DNA of 64,000 bases from NCBI GenBank assembly GCA_963728285.1, contig CAVSJR010000003.1:675311-739310 (forward strand), given 5' to 3'. Shown piece by piece: positions 38,249-48,600 of the stretch; position 1 is the first letter of the stretch; the number at the start of each line of letters is the position of its first letter. A program made the position numbers and the translations under genes. The stretch comes from CAVSJR01 sp963728285. GTDB taxonomy: Bacteria > Actinomycetota > UBA4738 > HRBIN12. The notes under the pieces are model-generated. The model was not told where the DNA came from, did no database searches, and saw nothing but the letters and a program-made list of their open reading frames with translations.

Positions 38249-40037
38249 CTACTCGAGGTCGATGCGGTCCTCGGGCGGTCCCTGGCGACCGATCGCCGCG
38301 AGGGCGTGCATGGCATCGCCCATCTTCTCGATCGCCGTCTGCATCTCGCGCCCGCCGGTCTGCGATTGGATCCGATCGATCTTGCGGGTGAGCACGTCGG
38401 CCGACGTCGCGAACGACTCGGCCATCGACTGCGTCTCGCGGTGCAGCTGATCGGCGAGTATCGAGAACTTTCGGTCCATCGCGCCGAGCACCTCGTTGCC
38501 GAGGTTCGCCTGGAGCTCCTTCACGGCGCGAAGCGCCTGCCTCGAGGCGTCCGAGTCCTCCTGCTGGTCGATCCTGTTGGCGAGCGCCTGGTTGTCGGAC
38601 CGGATCATCTTGGCGAGCGCGCCGATGCGCTGATCGATCGCCCGGCCGACGCCGGCGTCGCCCTCGCGCCTGCATCCGCTCGAACGACGTCCGAGCCCGG
38701 TCGATCGCCTCGACGCTCGTCGAGAGCCGGTCGGCGTTCGCCTGCATCCCCGCGCCGATGGCCGTCTCGACGACGCTCGCCGTCCGGTCGCCGAGCGCGG
38801 TGAGGTCCGCGTCCATCTTCTCCTTCAGCACGATGAGGTTGCGATCGAGCGCGAGTGAGATCCCCTCGACGCGGCCGTCGATCGCCCGCTCGGTGACCTC
38901 GCCGATCCGCCGGCTCGACTCCTCCACCGTGAACTGCGTCGCCGCGTCGACGGCCTCGGTCACCCGGATCAGCCGCTCGTCCAGCATCCGCCCGATCGCC
39001 TCGTCCTGCGCGGCGGCGTTGTCGACGAGTCGCTGGCGAAGAGCCTCGGAGTCGGAGCGAACGAGCTGGGCGAGCCCCATGACCCGGGCCTCCAGCACGT
39101 GCGTGACCTGCTCGGCGCCCATGCGGGCCGACTCTCGGATCGCCTCGTTCTGCTGGCGCCACTGCTCGTCGGTGCGGTCGGCCGCCTCCTCGAGCGTGCG
39201 GCTCATCCAGGTCTCGTGGGAGGCGAGCGTGTCGGCCAGGGTCCGAGCCTCGATCCCGAGGCGCTCGTAGAGGAGCTGGATCTGCTCGCCGAGCGTCGTC
39301 TGGATCTGCGCGTGGATGCGATCGGTCAGGTCGTCGTCCTGCGCGGTCGCCGTCTCGATGTGCTGCTCCATCCGCTGGGCGAGCCGTCCCATCGTGTCGA
39401 CCCCGCCGGAGACGTAGCCCTGCATCGCCTCGACGATGCGCTCGGCCTCGCTCGCGACGATGTTGCCGTTCTCCTGAACCTGGGCGCGGATGTTCTCGAC
39501 GAGCTCGCGGTCGCGCTCGGCGATGTAGGCGATGGTGGAGGCGATGTGGCGCTCCACCTGCTCGATCTGCTCGCGCAGGCCGTCGACGTTCTGCAGCGCG
39601 GGCGACTGGGCCACGTCGGCGAGGGCGCGGGCGCTGCGGGCGATGTGCTCGGTCAGCTGGGCGTTGGAGCGATTGACCTGCTGGAGGGCGTCCTCGAGCC
39701 GGTCGGTGCGAACGGCGAGCGCCTGAAACCGCTCGTCGCTGTGGGAGATCAGCCCGCGGATCGCCTGATCGCGGGAGAGGAACTGGAGGATGCTCGATTG
39801 CGTCTGGGCGGTGTCGCCGCCGCTCGAGCGCCACATCTCGGAGGCGACGTCCCTCATGAGCTGGACGGCGGACGACTGGATCGCGGCGAGGCCGCGGTCG
39901 AGCCGGTCCTCGAGGACGCGCTGATATCCGGCGAGGGCCTCCTCGATCCGGACGTCCTCGGGGTCGGCCGATCCTCGGCCGAACAGGGAACGACGCCGAT
40001 GACCGGGGTCGTCGGGGAAGGGCTCGTTCGACTGCAT
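38249..40037 (-). CDS. long helical (coiled-coil-like) protein, one frameshift
   Basis: About 595 residues of unbroken, highly charged, Ala/Glu/Gln/Arg-rich helix with no membrane segment or signal peptide and almost no Pro or Gly after residue 30. Typical stretches are RDVASEMWRSSGGDTAQTQS, VENIRAQVQENGNIVAS and RDQAIRGLISHSDERFQAL, resembling apolipoprotein- or methyl-accepting-like helical repeats, but no HAMP or signalling hairpin is seen. A structural or scaffold role is a guess. One extra base near 38668 shifts the frame (repair: EGDAGVGRAIDQRIGALAKM). ATGs at 40049 and 40037 both lack a good RBS. Confidence 0.6.
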
Positions 40038-40182
40038 GCTCGCTCGCATTCCGGGGCCGGCGCGAGAGCGTTTGGAGGAGTCTAGGGGAGGCACCCTCGC
40101 GCCACACGTAAGGGGCGCCACTGAGTTTGGGAGCCGGGCATGTCGCGCGGAGTGTGACTCAGGACGGCGCTCGGGTTGCGCT

Positions 40183-41900
40183 CTAGGTCAGGTCCTCCAC
40201 GCTGACCGTGGTCTCCTTGATGGCGCTTTCCGGCGGAAGGAACGCGGCGTCGCCCGGGAAACGCCTGACCTGATCCCGCAGGTAGCCCCGTGCCGTGGCG
40301 AAGTCGCGGCTGAGCGCCTCGGCATCGACACCTCGGATGCGGATCAGCGGATCCCAGGGATGCTCTCGGACGGCGTCGGCGATCAAGCGCGACGCCTCCT
40401 CGGCGGCCCCCGGCTTCCCGGCTCGGGAGTCGAGCGCCAGGTCCTCGGCCAGGGCGTCCACCGTCGCGAGCCGCCACGGCTGCAGCTGAAGCGAATGCCG
40501 CAGCGCCCATTCGGACTCGTATCGCTCGCCGACGTGCTGGAACGTGGAGGAGATCGCGACGATCGTCGAGAGGACGAGCGTGCCGGCGAGGCCGGCGCCG
40601 ACGAGGGTTCGCCCCGCCCGCAGTCGGATGCCTCCGGGCGGGAGCGGCCGGCGCGCGTCGCCGTGCTCGGCGGCGACCCGGCGAGCAGGAAGGCCAGCGG
40701 CGTCACGGACAGGTCGAACGGCTCGTACAGGTTGAAGGCGGCGAGCGCGCCGACCGCCCCGACGACCCACGCGAGGCGGCGGTCGGCTCGCCTCGCGCGC
40801 GAGGCGACGAGCACCACCAGGGCGGCGAATGCTCTGAGGCCGATCACGCCGCTGGTCACCGCCGTCTGGATGAAGATGTTGTGCGGCCTCGGACCACAGA
40901 CGGGAGGGCGCGATCGATCTCCGCTTCCGTGGCGGTGGCCCGGAAGGCGCTGAAGCTGTTGGCGGGACCCCATCCGAGGACCGGGCGATCGAGCGCGGCG
41001 CGCGTGTGGACCGACGAAGGCGGTGACCCGGCCCTCGTCGCCGGCGAAGGTCAGCTGCCCCGCGGGCGAGACCACCGGCAGCAGCGGCTGGGCGGCGACC
41101 CAGATCGCGCACGTGGCCACCACGATGGCCCCGAGCACGAGCGAGCGCCGGATCGGGACGCGGAACCACCACAGCGTGAGCGGGACCGCCACCAACGGCA
41201 GGAGCCAGGCCGACCGCTCGCCGGCGAGGGAGATGCCCGAGACGAGCAGAACGAGCGTGACCACCGTCCTGGGCGTGAGCCGGCCGGTCGTCGCCGCCTC
41301 GGAGCCGAGCAGCGCCGAGAGGGCGACCGTCATGACCGCGACGGCGAACACGGGGTTTCCGGCCGTGGACCCGGAGAAGGTCAGATCGGGGACGACGGCG
41401 TGGAGTGACGCCGGGCAGGAGCCTCGCCATGAAGAGGACCACCGGCCATGAGGAGGCCGGTCCAGACGAGCCATCCGCGCATCCGGGCGACAGTGCGTGG
41501 CGGCAGGGACGCTCCGACGACGACGAGGTAGGCGCAGGGGCCCAGCATGGCGAGCCCGGTCAGCGGGAAGTCGTAGCCGGTGAGGCTGCGGAGCGGGTCG
41601 ACGCCCCAGATCGCCGCGATGACGGTCACGCCGAACCAAGCCCCGGCCGCGATCGCGAGCCGCCGGTCGAGCGGCACCCCGCCGATCCAGACGAGCAGCG
41701 TGCCGAGCGCGAGAAAGACGAGTTTGGCGTCGGCGAACGGCGCCCAGGAGAACACCGTGAAGGCGAGCGGCACGGCGACGGTGATCAGGAGCAGCCCGGC
41801 GTCGAGGGCGCCGGGACGCCGGCAGTCCGGTATCGGCCTCGCCGAGGGTGGTCGGAGCGGGGTCGGACACCTCGAGAACCGTCGAAGGGTGCGTATCCAT
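40183..41900 (-). CDS. O-antigen ligase-like (Wzy_C) membrane protein, multiple frameshifts
   Basis: Multi-pass membrane protein of about 570 residues with the Wzy/WaaL-type domain, probably joining or polymerising surface glycans. Fragments in order: HPSTVLEVSDPAPTT, LLLITVAVPLAFTVFSWAPF, FPLTGLAMLGPCAYLVVVGA, PDLTFSGSTAGNPVFAVAVM, LVLLVSGISLAGERSAW, RPVLGWGPANSFSAF (family signature), HNIFIQTAVTSGVIGLRAFA, then a TPR-like cytoplasmic or outer tail HSLQLQPWRLATVDALAEDL. At least five indels break it between about 40.65 and 41.83 kb. Either many sequence errors or a decaying gene; error fits the neighbouring pattern. Confidence 0.65.
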
Positions 41901-41975
41901 GACGATCCACTCTTCGGCGCGGCGGGGCACGGTCTGGAGCCTGGGGGCTCAGGGGCTCCGGCCTCGACCGGACCT

Positions 41976-42005
41976 TTGGCGGGCCCGGAGAGCAGGCCAT
42001 ATACT
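41976..42005 (+). promoter_or_regulatory. promoter of tRNA-Trp-secE-nusG
   Basis: TTGGCG (41976-41981) and TATACT (42000-42005), spacer 18. TATACT is the best -10 match seen in the window. Start about 42012, leaving roughly 38 bases before the tRNA. Confidence 0.45.
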
Positions 42006-42049
42006 GGCCATCTTGATGTCCCCCACGCCGAGACAGGCCGGGGTCTCGA

Positions 42050-42123
42050 AGGGGCGTAGCTCAACCTGGCAGAGCACCGGTCTCCAAAACCGGCGGTTGG
42101 GGGTTCGAGTCCCTCCGCCCCTG
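42050..42123 (+). tRNA. tRNA-Trp (CCA)
   Basis: Acceptor AGGGGCG/CGCCCCT, D stem GCTC/GAGC, anticodon stem CCGGT/ACCGG with loop CTCCAAA (CCA), T arm GGGGG-TTCGAGT-CCCTC with one G-U. CCA not encoded. It lies 12 bases before secE, the order found in most Actinobacteria. Confidence 0.95.
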
Positions 42124-42134
42124 CAAGGAGCACG

Positions 42135-42425
42135 ATGAACAGACAGACGAAGCGGATGCAGGCCCGCCAGGAGCGCACGCAGAACGAGCGCGCGCAGGCC
42201 GTGACGTCCGCTCGTCGCGCCCAGCAGCAGGAGAAGCGCAAGCGGACGCCGGCGCGGCAGTTTCTGAAGGAGGTCCGCCAGGAGCTCAAGAAGGTAAACT
42301 GGCCGACCCGGCAGGAACTGATCGCCTACACGATCGTGGTGCTCGTCTCCGTGGTCGTGCTCACGAGCCTCGTCTTCGGACTCGATTACGTGTTCTCCAA
42401 GGCGATCTTCCAGATGTTCACCTGA
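42135..42425 (+). CDS. secE: preprotein translocase subunit SecE
   Basis: 96-residue SecE, the essential small subunit of the SecYEG channel. A basic N-terminal part is followed by FLKEVRQELKKVNWPTRQE, the conserved amphipathic helix, and one transmembrane helix (VVLVSVVVLTSLVFGLDYV). AAGGAG seven bases upstream. It sits between tRNA-Trp and nusG, the standard arrangement. Confidence 0.95.
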   Translation: MNRQTKRMQARQERTQNERAQAVTSARRAQQQEKRKRTPARQFLKEVRQELKKVNWPTRQELIAYTIVVLVSVVVLTSLVFGLDYVFSKAIFQMFT

Positions 42426-42444
42426 TCGCGAGCGAGGACGTTTG

Positions 42445-43749
42445 ATGGACGACGACATCCGCACCCAGGAGCTCTCCGGCGCGCCCGTGAGCGAGTCCGA
42501 CGCGCCCACCGGCGAGGAGCCGGCCGACGAGCCGGGCGAGGAGCGACGCCACAGCGAGCAGGCGTTTCGCGAGGACGAGATCGAGGCGGAGGCCGAGAAG
42601 ACGATCGACAACCCTGGCCTGGCCGAGGTCGACCTCGCGCAGGAGGAGGGCGGCAACACGCCGCTGGTCGACGAATGGTCCGGCGGCGGCGCCGACGAGG
42701 TGGCCGAGGAGGCCGCGATGCACGTCGCGCCCGACGAGCCGCTCGAGCGACGAGGTGGCCGAGAGCGACTCCGTCGCGGGGGTCACCGAGCCGCTCGGAA
42801 CGAGCTCCGACTTCGGCGACATCCCCCTCGCGGAGACCGATCCCGGGGAGCGGCCGGTGATCCTGGCCGCCGCCGCGGAGGTCGGCCTGGAGGAGCCCGA
42901 CACCGACGAGCTGGTCGCCGAGGCGGCTCCGATCGCGGAGGTCGAGGGCGAGACCGAGAGCGAGGGCCTCGGCCGCGACGAGGACGTGGTCGACACCGAC
43001 TACGAGAAGCCGGACGAGGAAGTGATCGAGGTGCCCGCGGCCGAGGTGACCGAGACGGCCGAGGTGGCCGAGGTCGCCGAGACCGCCGAAGTGGCCGAGA
43101 CGGCCGAGCCGCCCGCGCCCGCCGCCAAGTCCAAGTCCAAGGTCCAAGGCCAAGGCCAAGGCGGAGGCGGAACCCGAGCCGAGAGACGGAGACGATCGTC
43201 GCGGATCCCTACAAGGGTCCGGGCGACTGGTACGTCGTGCACACCTACGCCGGCTACGAGAACAAGGTGAAGACCAACCTGTCCTCCCGCATCCACACGA
43301 TGCAGATGGAGGACAAGATCTTCGACGTCCACATCCCCATGGAGGACGTCATGGAGATCAAGGGCGGCAAGAAGCAGGTCGTCCAGAAGAAGGTCTTCCC
43401 GGGCTACCTCCTCGTGAAGATGGTCTACGACAACGACTCCTGGTACGTCGTGCGCAACACGCCGGGCGTGACCGGGTTCGTCGCAGCCGGGACGGGCTCC
43501 AAGCCCACTCCGCTCTCCCGGCGCGAGGTCGAGAAGATCCTGTCGGTGAAGAAGGAGGAGGTGAAGCCGGCGTTCCGCCTCGGCTTCGAGGAGGGCGACG
43601 TCGTGCGCATCATCTCCGGCCCGTTCGCCGACTTCAACGGGACCATCAACGAGATCAACGTCGACCAGAGCAAGCTGAAGGTCCTGGTGAACATCTTCGA
43701 CCGTGAGACCCCGGTCGAGCTCGGGTTCGACCAGGTCGCGAAGGTCTAG
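42445..43749 (+). CDS. nusG: transcription factor NusG with long acidic N-terminal extension, frameshifted
   Basis: NusG, which binds RNA polymerase and couples elongation to termination and translation; about 434 residues against the usual 180-270. The NGN domain starts at about residue 260 (DWYVVHTYAGYENKVKTNL) and the KOW domain at about 382 (EEGDVVRIISGPFADFNG). The first 255 residues are acidic and repetitive (EVTETAEVAEVAETAEVAE) with a Lys/Ala stretch at the junction. The frame breaks near 42747, 43139 and 43190, each healed by dropping one base, with no residue pattern lost. SecE precedes, rplK follows. Confidence 0.9.
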   Translation: MDDDIRTQELSGAPVSESDAPTGEEPADEPGEERRHSEQAFREDEIEAEAEKTIDNPGLAEVDLAQEEGGNTPLVDEWSGGGADEVAEEAAMHVAPDEPLERRGGRERLRRGGHRAARNELRLRRHPPRGDRSRGAAGDPGRRRGGRPGGARHRRAGRRGGSDRGGRGRDRERGPRPRRGRGRHRLREAGRGSDRGARGRGDRDGRGGRGRRDRRSGRDGRAARARRQVQVQGPRPRPRRRRNPSRETETIVADPYKGPGDWYVVHTYAGYENKVKTNLSSRIHTMQMEDKIFDVHIPMEDVMEIKGGKKQVVQKKVFPGYLLVKMVYDNDSWYVVRNTPGVTGFVAAGTGSKPTPLSRREVEKILSVKKEEVKPAFRLGFEEGDVVRIISGPFADFNGTINEINVDQSKLKVLVNIFDRETPVELGFDQVAKV

Positions 43750-43762
43750 CTCGCCCGGCTGT

Positions 43763-43768
43763 TAGCAT
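43763..43768 (+). promoter_or_regulatory. -10 box of rplK-rplA promoter
   Basis: TAGCAT 80 bases before rplK, just after nusG. It could give rplKA their own start and a leader long enough for L1 autoregulation. No -35 is clear. Confidence 0.3.
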
Positions 43769-43848
43769 CGAAGACGCCGTCCCTCCGGGCGGCGGCCCAC
43801 GAGTGCGGGAGGCCGCGAGGCCGTTCGAACCGCAGGAGGTGCATGCCC

Positions 43849-44277
43849 ATGGCACCGAAGAAGGTGCTCGCGAACGTCAAGCTTCAGATCCGCGCCGGCC
43901 AGGCGACCCCGGCGCCCCCCGTCGGAACGGCCCTCGGCCAGCACGGCGTGAACATCATGGACTTCTGCCGTCAGTACAACGACGCGACGCAGCAGCAGAG
44001 CGGCCAGGTCATCCCCGTGGAGCTGACCATCTACGAGGACCGGTCGTTCACCTTCGTCACGAAGCAGCCCCCGGCGGCCGAGCTGATCAAGCAGGCGGCG
44101 TCGCTCGAGAAGGGCTCGGGCGTCCCCAACCGCGACAAGGTGGGGACCATCTCGCCCGATCAGGTCCGCCGGATCGCCGAGCAGAAGATGCCGGACCTGA
44201 ACGCGTCCGACATCGACGCCGCCATGAAGATCATCGAGGGCACGGCCCGCAGCATGGGCGTGGAGGTGGGCGCGTGA
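43849..44277 (+). CDS. rplK: 50S ribosomal protein L11
   Basis: 142-residue L11 of the GTPase-associated centre. KVLANVKLQIRAGQATPAPP and PVGTALGQHGVNIMDFC are the conserved N-terminal domain; the RNA-binding C-terminal domain includes DLNASDIDAAMKIIEGTARS. GGAGG nine bases before the ATG at 43849 favours it over the ATG at 43843. The stop overlaps the rplA start (GTGA). Confidence 0.95.
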   Translation: MAPKKVLANVKLQIRAGQATPAPPVGTALGQHGVNIMDFCRQYNDATQQQSGQVIPVELTIYEDRSFTFVTKQPPAAELIKQAASLEKGSGVPNRDKVGTISPDQVRRIAEQKMPDLNASDIDAAMKIIEGTARSMGVEVGA

Positions 44278-44993
44278 GCGGGCACGGCAAGCGCTATCGC
44301 GAGGCGATGTCCTCGCTCGACCTCGGCCGGCAGTATCTTCCGGGCGAGGCGCTCAGGCTCGTGCGCGAGTTCCCCGGCGCCAAGTTCGACGAGACCGTCG
44401 AGCTCGCCTTTCGCCTCGGCGTCGACCCGCGCAAGGCCGATCAGCTCGTGCGGGGAACGGTGAACCTCCCGCACGGCACCGGCCGCTCCGTTCGCGTCGC
44501 CGTCTTCGCCGTGGGCGAGAAGGCCCGCGAGGCGAAGGAGGCGGGAGCCGACGTCGTCGGCGGCGAGGAGCTCGTCGAGGACGTCATCAAGGGAACCATC
44601 GACTTCGAGGCGACGGTCGCGACGCCCGACATGATGGCGGCGGTCGGGAAGGCCGGACGCGTGCTCGGCCCCCGCGGCCTGATGCCGAACCCCAAGACCG
44701 GGACCGTGACGATGGACGTCGGCAAGGCGGTCTCGGACATCAAGGCGGGCAAGCTCGAGTACCGCGTCGACCGAACCGGCAACCTCCATCTCATCATCGG
44801 AAAGCGGTCGTTCGACGAGGGGCAGCTCGTGGAGAACTATCTCGCCGTCGTCGAGGAGATCCTTCGCGCGAAGCCGTCCGCGGCCAAGGGCAAGTACATC
44901 AAGACGATGTCGATCTCGACGACGATGGGCCCGAGCGTCCCGATCGACCCCGCGCGCGTCCGCGACACGGACACCGTCGCGGCCCCCGCCTGA
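44274..44993 (+). CDS. rplA: 50S ribosomal protein L1
   Basis: 239-residue L1 of the ribosomal stalk base and, in many bacteria, translational repressor of its own operon. The GTG start overlaps the rplK stop by four bases. Signature GPRGLMPNPKTGTVTMDV and the FDETVELAFRLGVDPRKADQ N-terminal part are clear. No frame break. Unlike most genomes, rplJ does not follow within the next kilobase. Confidence 0.95.
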   Translation: MSGHGKRYREAMSSLDLGRQYLPGEALRLVREFPGAKFDETVELAFRLGVDPRKADQLVRGTVNLPHGTGRSVRVAVFAVGEKAREAKEAGADVVGGEELVEDVIKGTIDFEATVATPDMMAAVGKAGRVLGPRGLMPNPKTGTVTMDVGKAVSDIKAGKLEYRVDRTGNLHLIIGKRSFDEGQLVENYLAVVEEILRAKPSAAKGKYIKTMSISTTMGPSVPIDPARVRDTDTVAAPA

Positions 44994-45034
44994 ACGACCC
45001 GACGTCGTCGCACCCCCGGCCGCAGCCGGTCAAC

Positions 45035-45415
45035 GTGGTCGACCTCGTCCTGTGGGTCGTCGCGTGGCTGCTCGTCGCCGGCGTCGTCTGGTCCTCCCTG
45101 GGCCCGCCTCCCTCCGCGCTGGCGGACCTCTCCTTCGGCGACAAGCTCCTGCATTTCGGCGCGTACGCCGCGACGACGGGCACGTTCCTGCTGGCCGCCG
45201 TCTGGCGGCCCGGCAGGGGGCCGGGCGGCTTCCCGCGAAGCGCCCCGCTGATCCTCGGCGCGGCCATCGTGCTCTCCGGCGTCATCGAGCTGGCGCAGGG
45301 CGCCTTCACGTCGAGGACCGCCGACGCGTGGGACGCGGTCGCCAGCATCCTGGGCGCGGTGGCCGCATGGGCGGCGTGGCGTCTGCTGCCGAGGGTCCGA
45401 GCCCGGGCCAGGTAG
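45035..45415 (+). CDS. VanZ-like membrane protein
   Basis: 126 residues with about four membrane segments. DLSFGDKLLHFGAYAATTGT is the conserved VanZ block, and SGVIELAQGAFTSRTADAWD a second (VIELxQ, RxADxxD). VanZ proteins are linked to teicoplanin resistance in enterococci but mostly of unknown function. GTG start chosen for lack of a better codon. It lies 41 bases after rplA and may be co-transcribed. Confidence 0.75.
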   Translation: MVDLVLWVVAWLLVAGVVWSSLGPPPSALADLSFGDKLLHFGAYAATTGTFLLAAVWRPGRGPGGFPRSAPLILGAAIVLSGVIELAQGAFTSRTADAWDAVASILGAVAAWAAWRLLPRVRARAR

Positions 45416-45518
45416 GCGGCCGGCACCGGTCTGGACAGTTTCTCGCCTGAGCACTGAAGGTCCGGCCCGGTGTGCCGATGGCTAATCCGTGAGCTGCGAA
45501 GCCGTACCCGATTCTGGG

Positions 45519-45541
45519 TAGGCCGGAACCACCTAGGGGGG
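45519..45541 (+). promoter_or_regulatory. GCCGG...CCTAGGGGGG leader box
   Basis: GCCGG then CCTAGGGGGG (45532-45541), ending 92 bases before the ATG at 45633, as in the leader of the metalloprotease at the window start. Upstream, TACCC/GGGTA can form a small hairpin. Class unknown. Confidence 0.3.
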
Positions 45542-45632
45542 CCATTGAGGCCGTCCGCCATTGTGCCGATGCGGGGGGCATGAGCGGGACAGCCGACCGC
45601 CCCCGACCAGGAAAGACCTCGAGGAGCTGAAC

Positions 45633-48600
45633 ATGGGAACGAAGATCGCCCGGTACGCGAGCAGGGCTCGTGTCCGCGCTGGTGATCGTGCTCGGGCTTC
45701 CCGGGACGGCGCAGGCGGCCACGCGAGCGGTCTGCATCAACGACGCTGCGGTGACCGAAGGGGACACGGGCACGGTCAACGCGACGTTCACGGTCACGAT
45801 GTGCGACGGCGTCTCGGGCTCGATGAGCGTCACGTACACGACCGCCGACAGCAGCGCAGTGGCGCCGGCCGACTACACGTTCCGCACCGGGTCGGTCACG
45901 GTCAACAAGAACACCGACGCGACCGTCACCGTCCCCGTCGTCGGGGACACCCTCGATGAGAACAACGAGCTCTTCCTCGTGGTCCTGTCGAACCCGGTCA
46001 ACGGCATCATCCAGTCGGGAACGGGCCTCGGCACGATCAACGACAACGACCCGCTGCCGACGGTGTCCGTCAACGATGTGGCGATCAACGAGGGGAACGG
46101 CGGCACCACGGCGGGGAACTTCACCGCGACGCTGTCGGCCGTGAGCGGCCGGACCGTCACCGTGCAGTACGCGACCAGCGACGGAACCGCCGTGAGCCCC
46201 GGCGACTACGCGACCGCCAGCGGCACGGTTATCCTTCGCTCCCGGCGACACGAGCGAGCCGATCCCGATCGTCGTCGACGGCGACGTCGCGGACGAGGTG
46301 AACGAGACGTTCTCCGTCGTGCTGTCGTCGCCGACGAACGTCGACGATCGCGGACGGGACCGGCGTGGCGACGATCACCGACGACGACGGCCCTCCGGGC
46401 CTCTCGGTCGACAACGCGACGGTCACCGAGGGGAACAGCGGCACCACGAACGCGAACTTCACCGTGTCGCTGTCGCCCGCGAGCGGCAAGACCGTCACGG
46501 TCAACTACGCGACGGCCAACGGAACCGCCGTGGCCCCCGCCGACTACACGGCCAAGAGCAGCACGACGCTGACCTTCAACCCCGGCCAGACGTCGCTCCC
46601 GGTGACCGTCGTCACCAAGGGAGACACGCTGGACGAGGACAACGAGACGTTCACGCTCGACCTCTCGGCTCCGTCCAACGCGACGCTCTCCGACGGTCAG
46701 GGCGTCGGCACGATCACCGACGACGACGGCCTGCCGGCGATCACGGTCGGCGACGTCACGGTGGCGGAGGGTGATTCCGGCACGCAGAACGCGGCCTTCA
46801 CCGTGACGCTCTCGCCCGCGAGCGGCCGGACGGTGACCGTGGACTACGGCACGACCAACGGCACGGCGGTCGCGCCGGGCGACTACACCGCGACGAGCGG
46901 CACGCTGACGTTCGCCGCGGGGGAGACCACGCAAGGACGTGAACGTGCCCGTGGTCGGCGAGCTCGACACCGAGCTGACGGAGAGCTTCACCCTGAACCT
47001 GACCGCGCCATCCAACGCCACCGTCGCGGATGCCAGTCGGCGTCGGCACCATCACGGACAGCGACCCCGACCCGACGGTCTCCGTCGACGACGTCACGGT
47101 GAACGAGGGCAACGTCGGCACCACGAACGCGGCGTTCACGGTCGACCTCTCCGCCTCGAGCTACAAGACCGTGACGGTCGACTACGCGACCCTCGACGGA
47201 AACGCCGTCGACCCGAACGACTACATCACGAAGAGCGGGACGCTGACGTTCGCGCCCGGGGAGACGTCGAAGACGGTGTTTGTGCAGGTCGCCGGGGACA
47301 CGCTCGACGAGCTGGACGAGACGTTCGAGCATCGCGCTGTCGAATCCCAGCAACACCTCGGTCGTTGGCGGGCAGGGGACCGCCACGATCAACGACGACG
47401 ACGCCCAGCCGACCCTGTCGGTCGGCGACGCCTCGGTCACGGAGGGCGACTCGGGAACGAGTCCAGGCCGACTTCACGGTCTCGCTGTCGGCCGCCAGCG
47501 GCAGGACGGTGACCGTCAACTACGCGACGGTGGAGCTCGACGCCGTGTCGCCCGACGACTTCGCGTCCCAGAGCGCGACGCTCACCTTCAATCCCGGCCA
47601 GGTGTCGAAGACCGTCTCGGTCACCGTCAAGGGCGACGCCCTCGATGAGGACAACGAGACCTTCCGGGTCGACCTGTCCAGCTCCCTCCAACGCGACCAT
47701 CGCCGACGGCCAGGGCCTCGGCACGATCACCGACGACGATCCCACGCCGAGCATCTCCATCGGCGACGCATCCGTGCCCGAGGGAGATTCGGGGACGCAG
47801 GACGCGACCTTCACGGTCACCCTCTCGGCCGCCAGCGGCCGGGCCGTGTCGGTGAGCTACGCCACGGCCGACGGCACCGCGGTCGCGCCGAGCGACTACT
47901 CGTCCCGGAGCGGCACGCTGACGTTCGCGGCCGGCGAGACGACGAAGGACATCAGCGTCCCCGTCGTGGGCGAGCTCTCCGCCGAGAACCCGGAGAGCTT
48001 CACCGTGAACCTCACGGCGCCGATCAATGCCACCGTCGCCGACGGCCAGGGCGTCGGCAGCATCACCGACAACGACCCGGACCCCCCGGTCGCGATCGAC
48101 AGCGTGTCGGTGACGGAGGGTGACGCCGGGACGGCGCAGGCCAGCTTCACGGTCTCGCTCGCCGGGTCCAGCGTCAAGACCGTGAGCGTCGACTACGCGA
48201 CGGTCGACGACAGCGCCGTCGAGCCGGACGACTACACGGCCACGAGCGGCACGCTCACGTTCACCCCCGGCCAGACGACGAAGACGGTGGTCGTCGACGT
48301 CGCCGGCGACACCCTCGACGAGGACGACGAGACGTTCGAGGTCTCGCTCTCCAACCCCGTCAACACGACGCTCGCCGACGGCCCGGGGATCGGCACGATC
48401 GAGGACGACGACGCCGCGCCGTCGCTGTCGATCGACAACGTCGTCGTCGGGGAGGGAGACTCGGGAACCGCTCCGGCCGACTTCACCGTCTCGCTGTCGA
48501 GCGAGAGCGGCAAGACGGTGACCATCGACTACGCGACCCTCGAGGACAGCGCCGTGGCGCCCGCCGATTTCGTGGCCGGCAGCGGCACCCTCACCTTCAA

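Noticed and set aside
42445..43749. Separate acidic protein gene followed by a short nusG
   Set aside because: Single-base corrections join the parts seamlessly and no good RBS or start is seen before the NGN domain.
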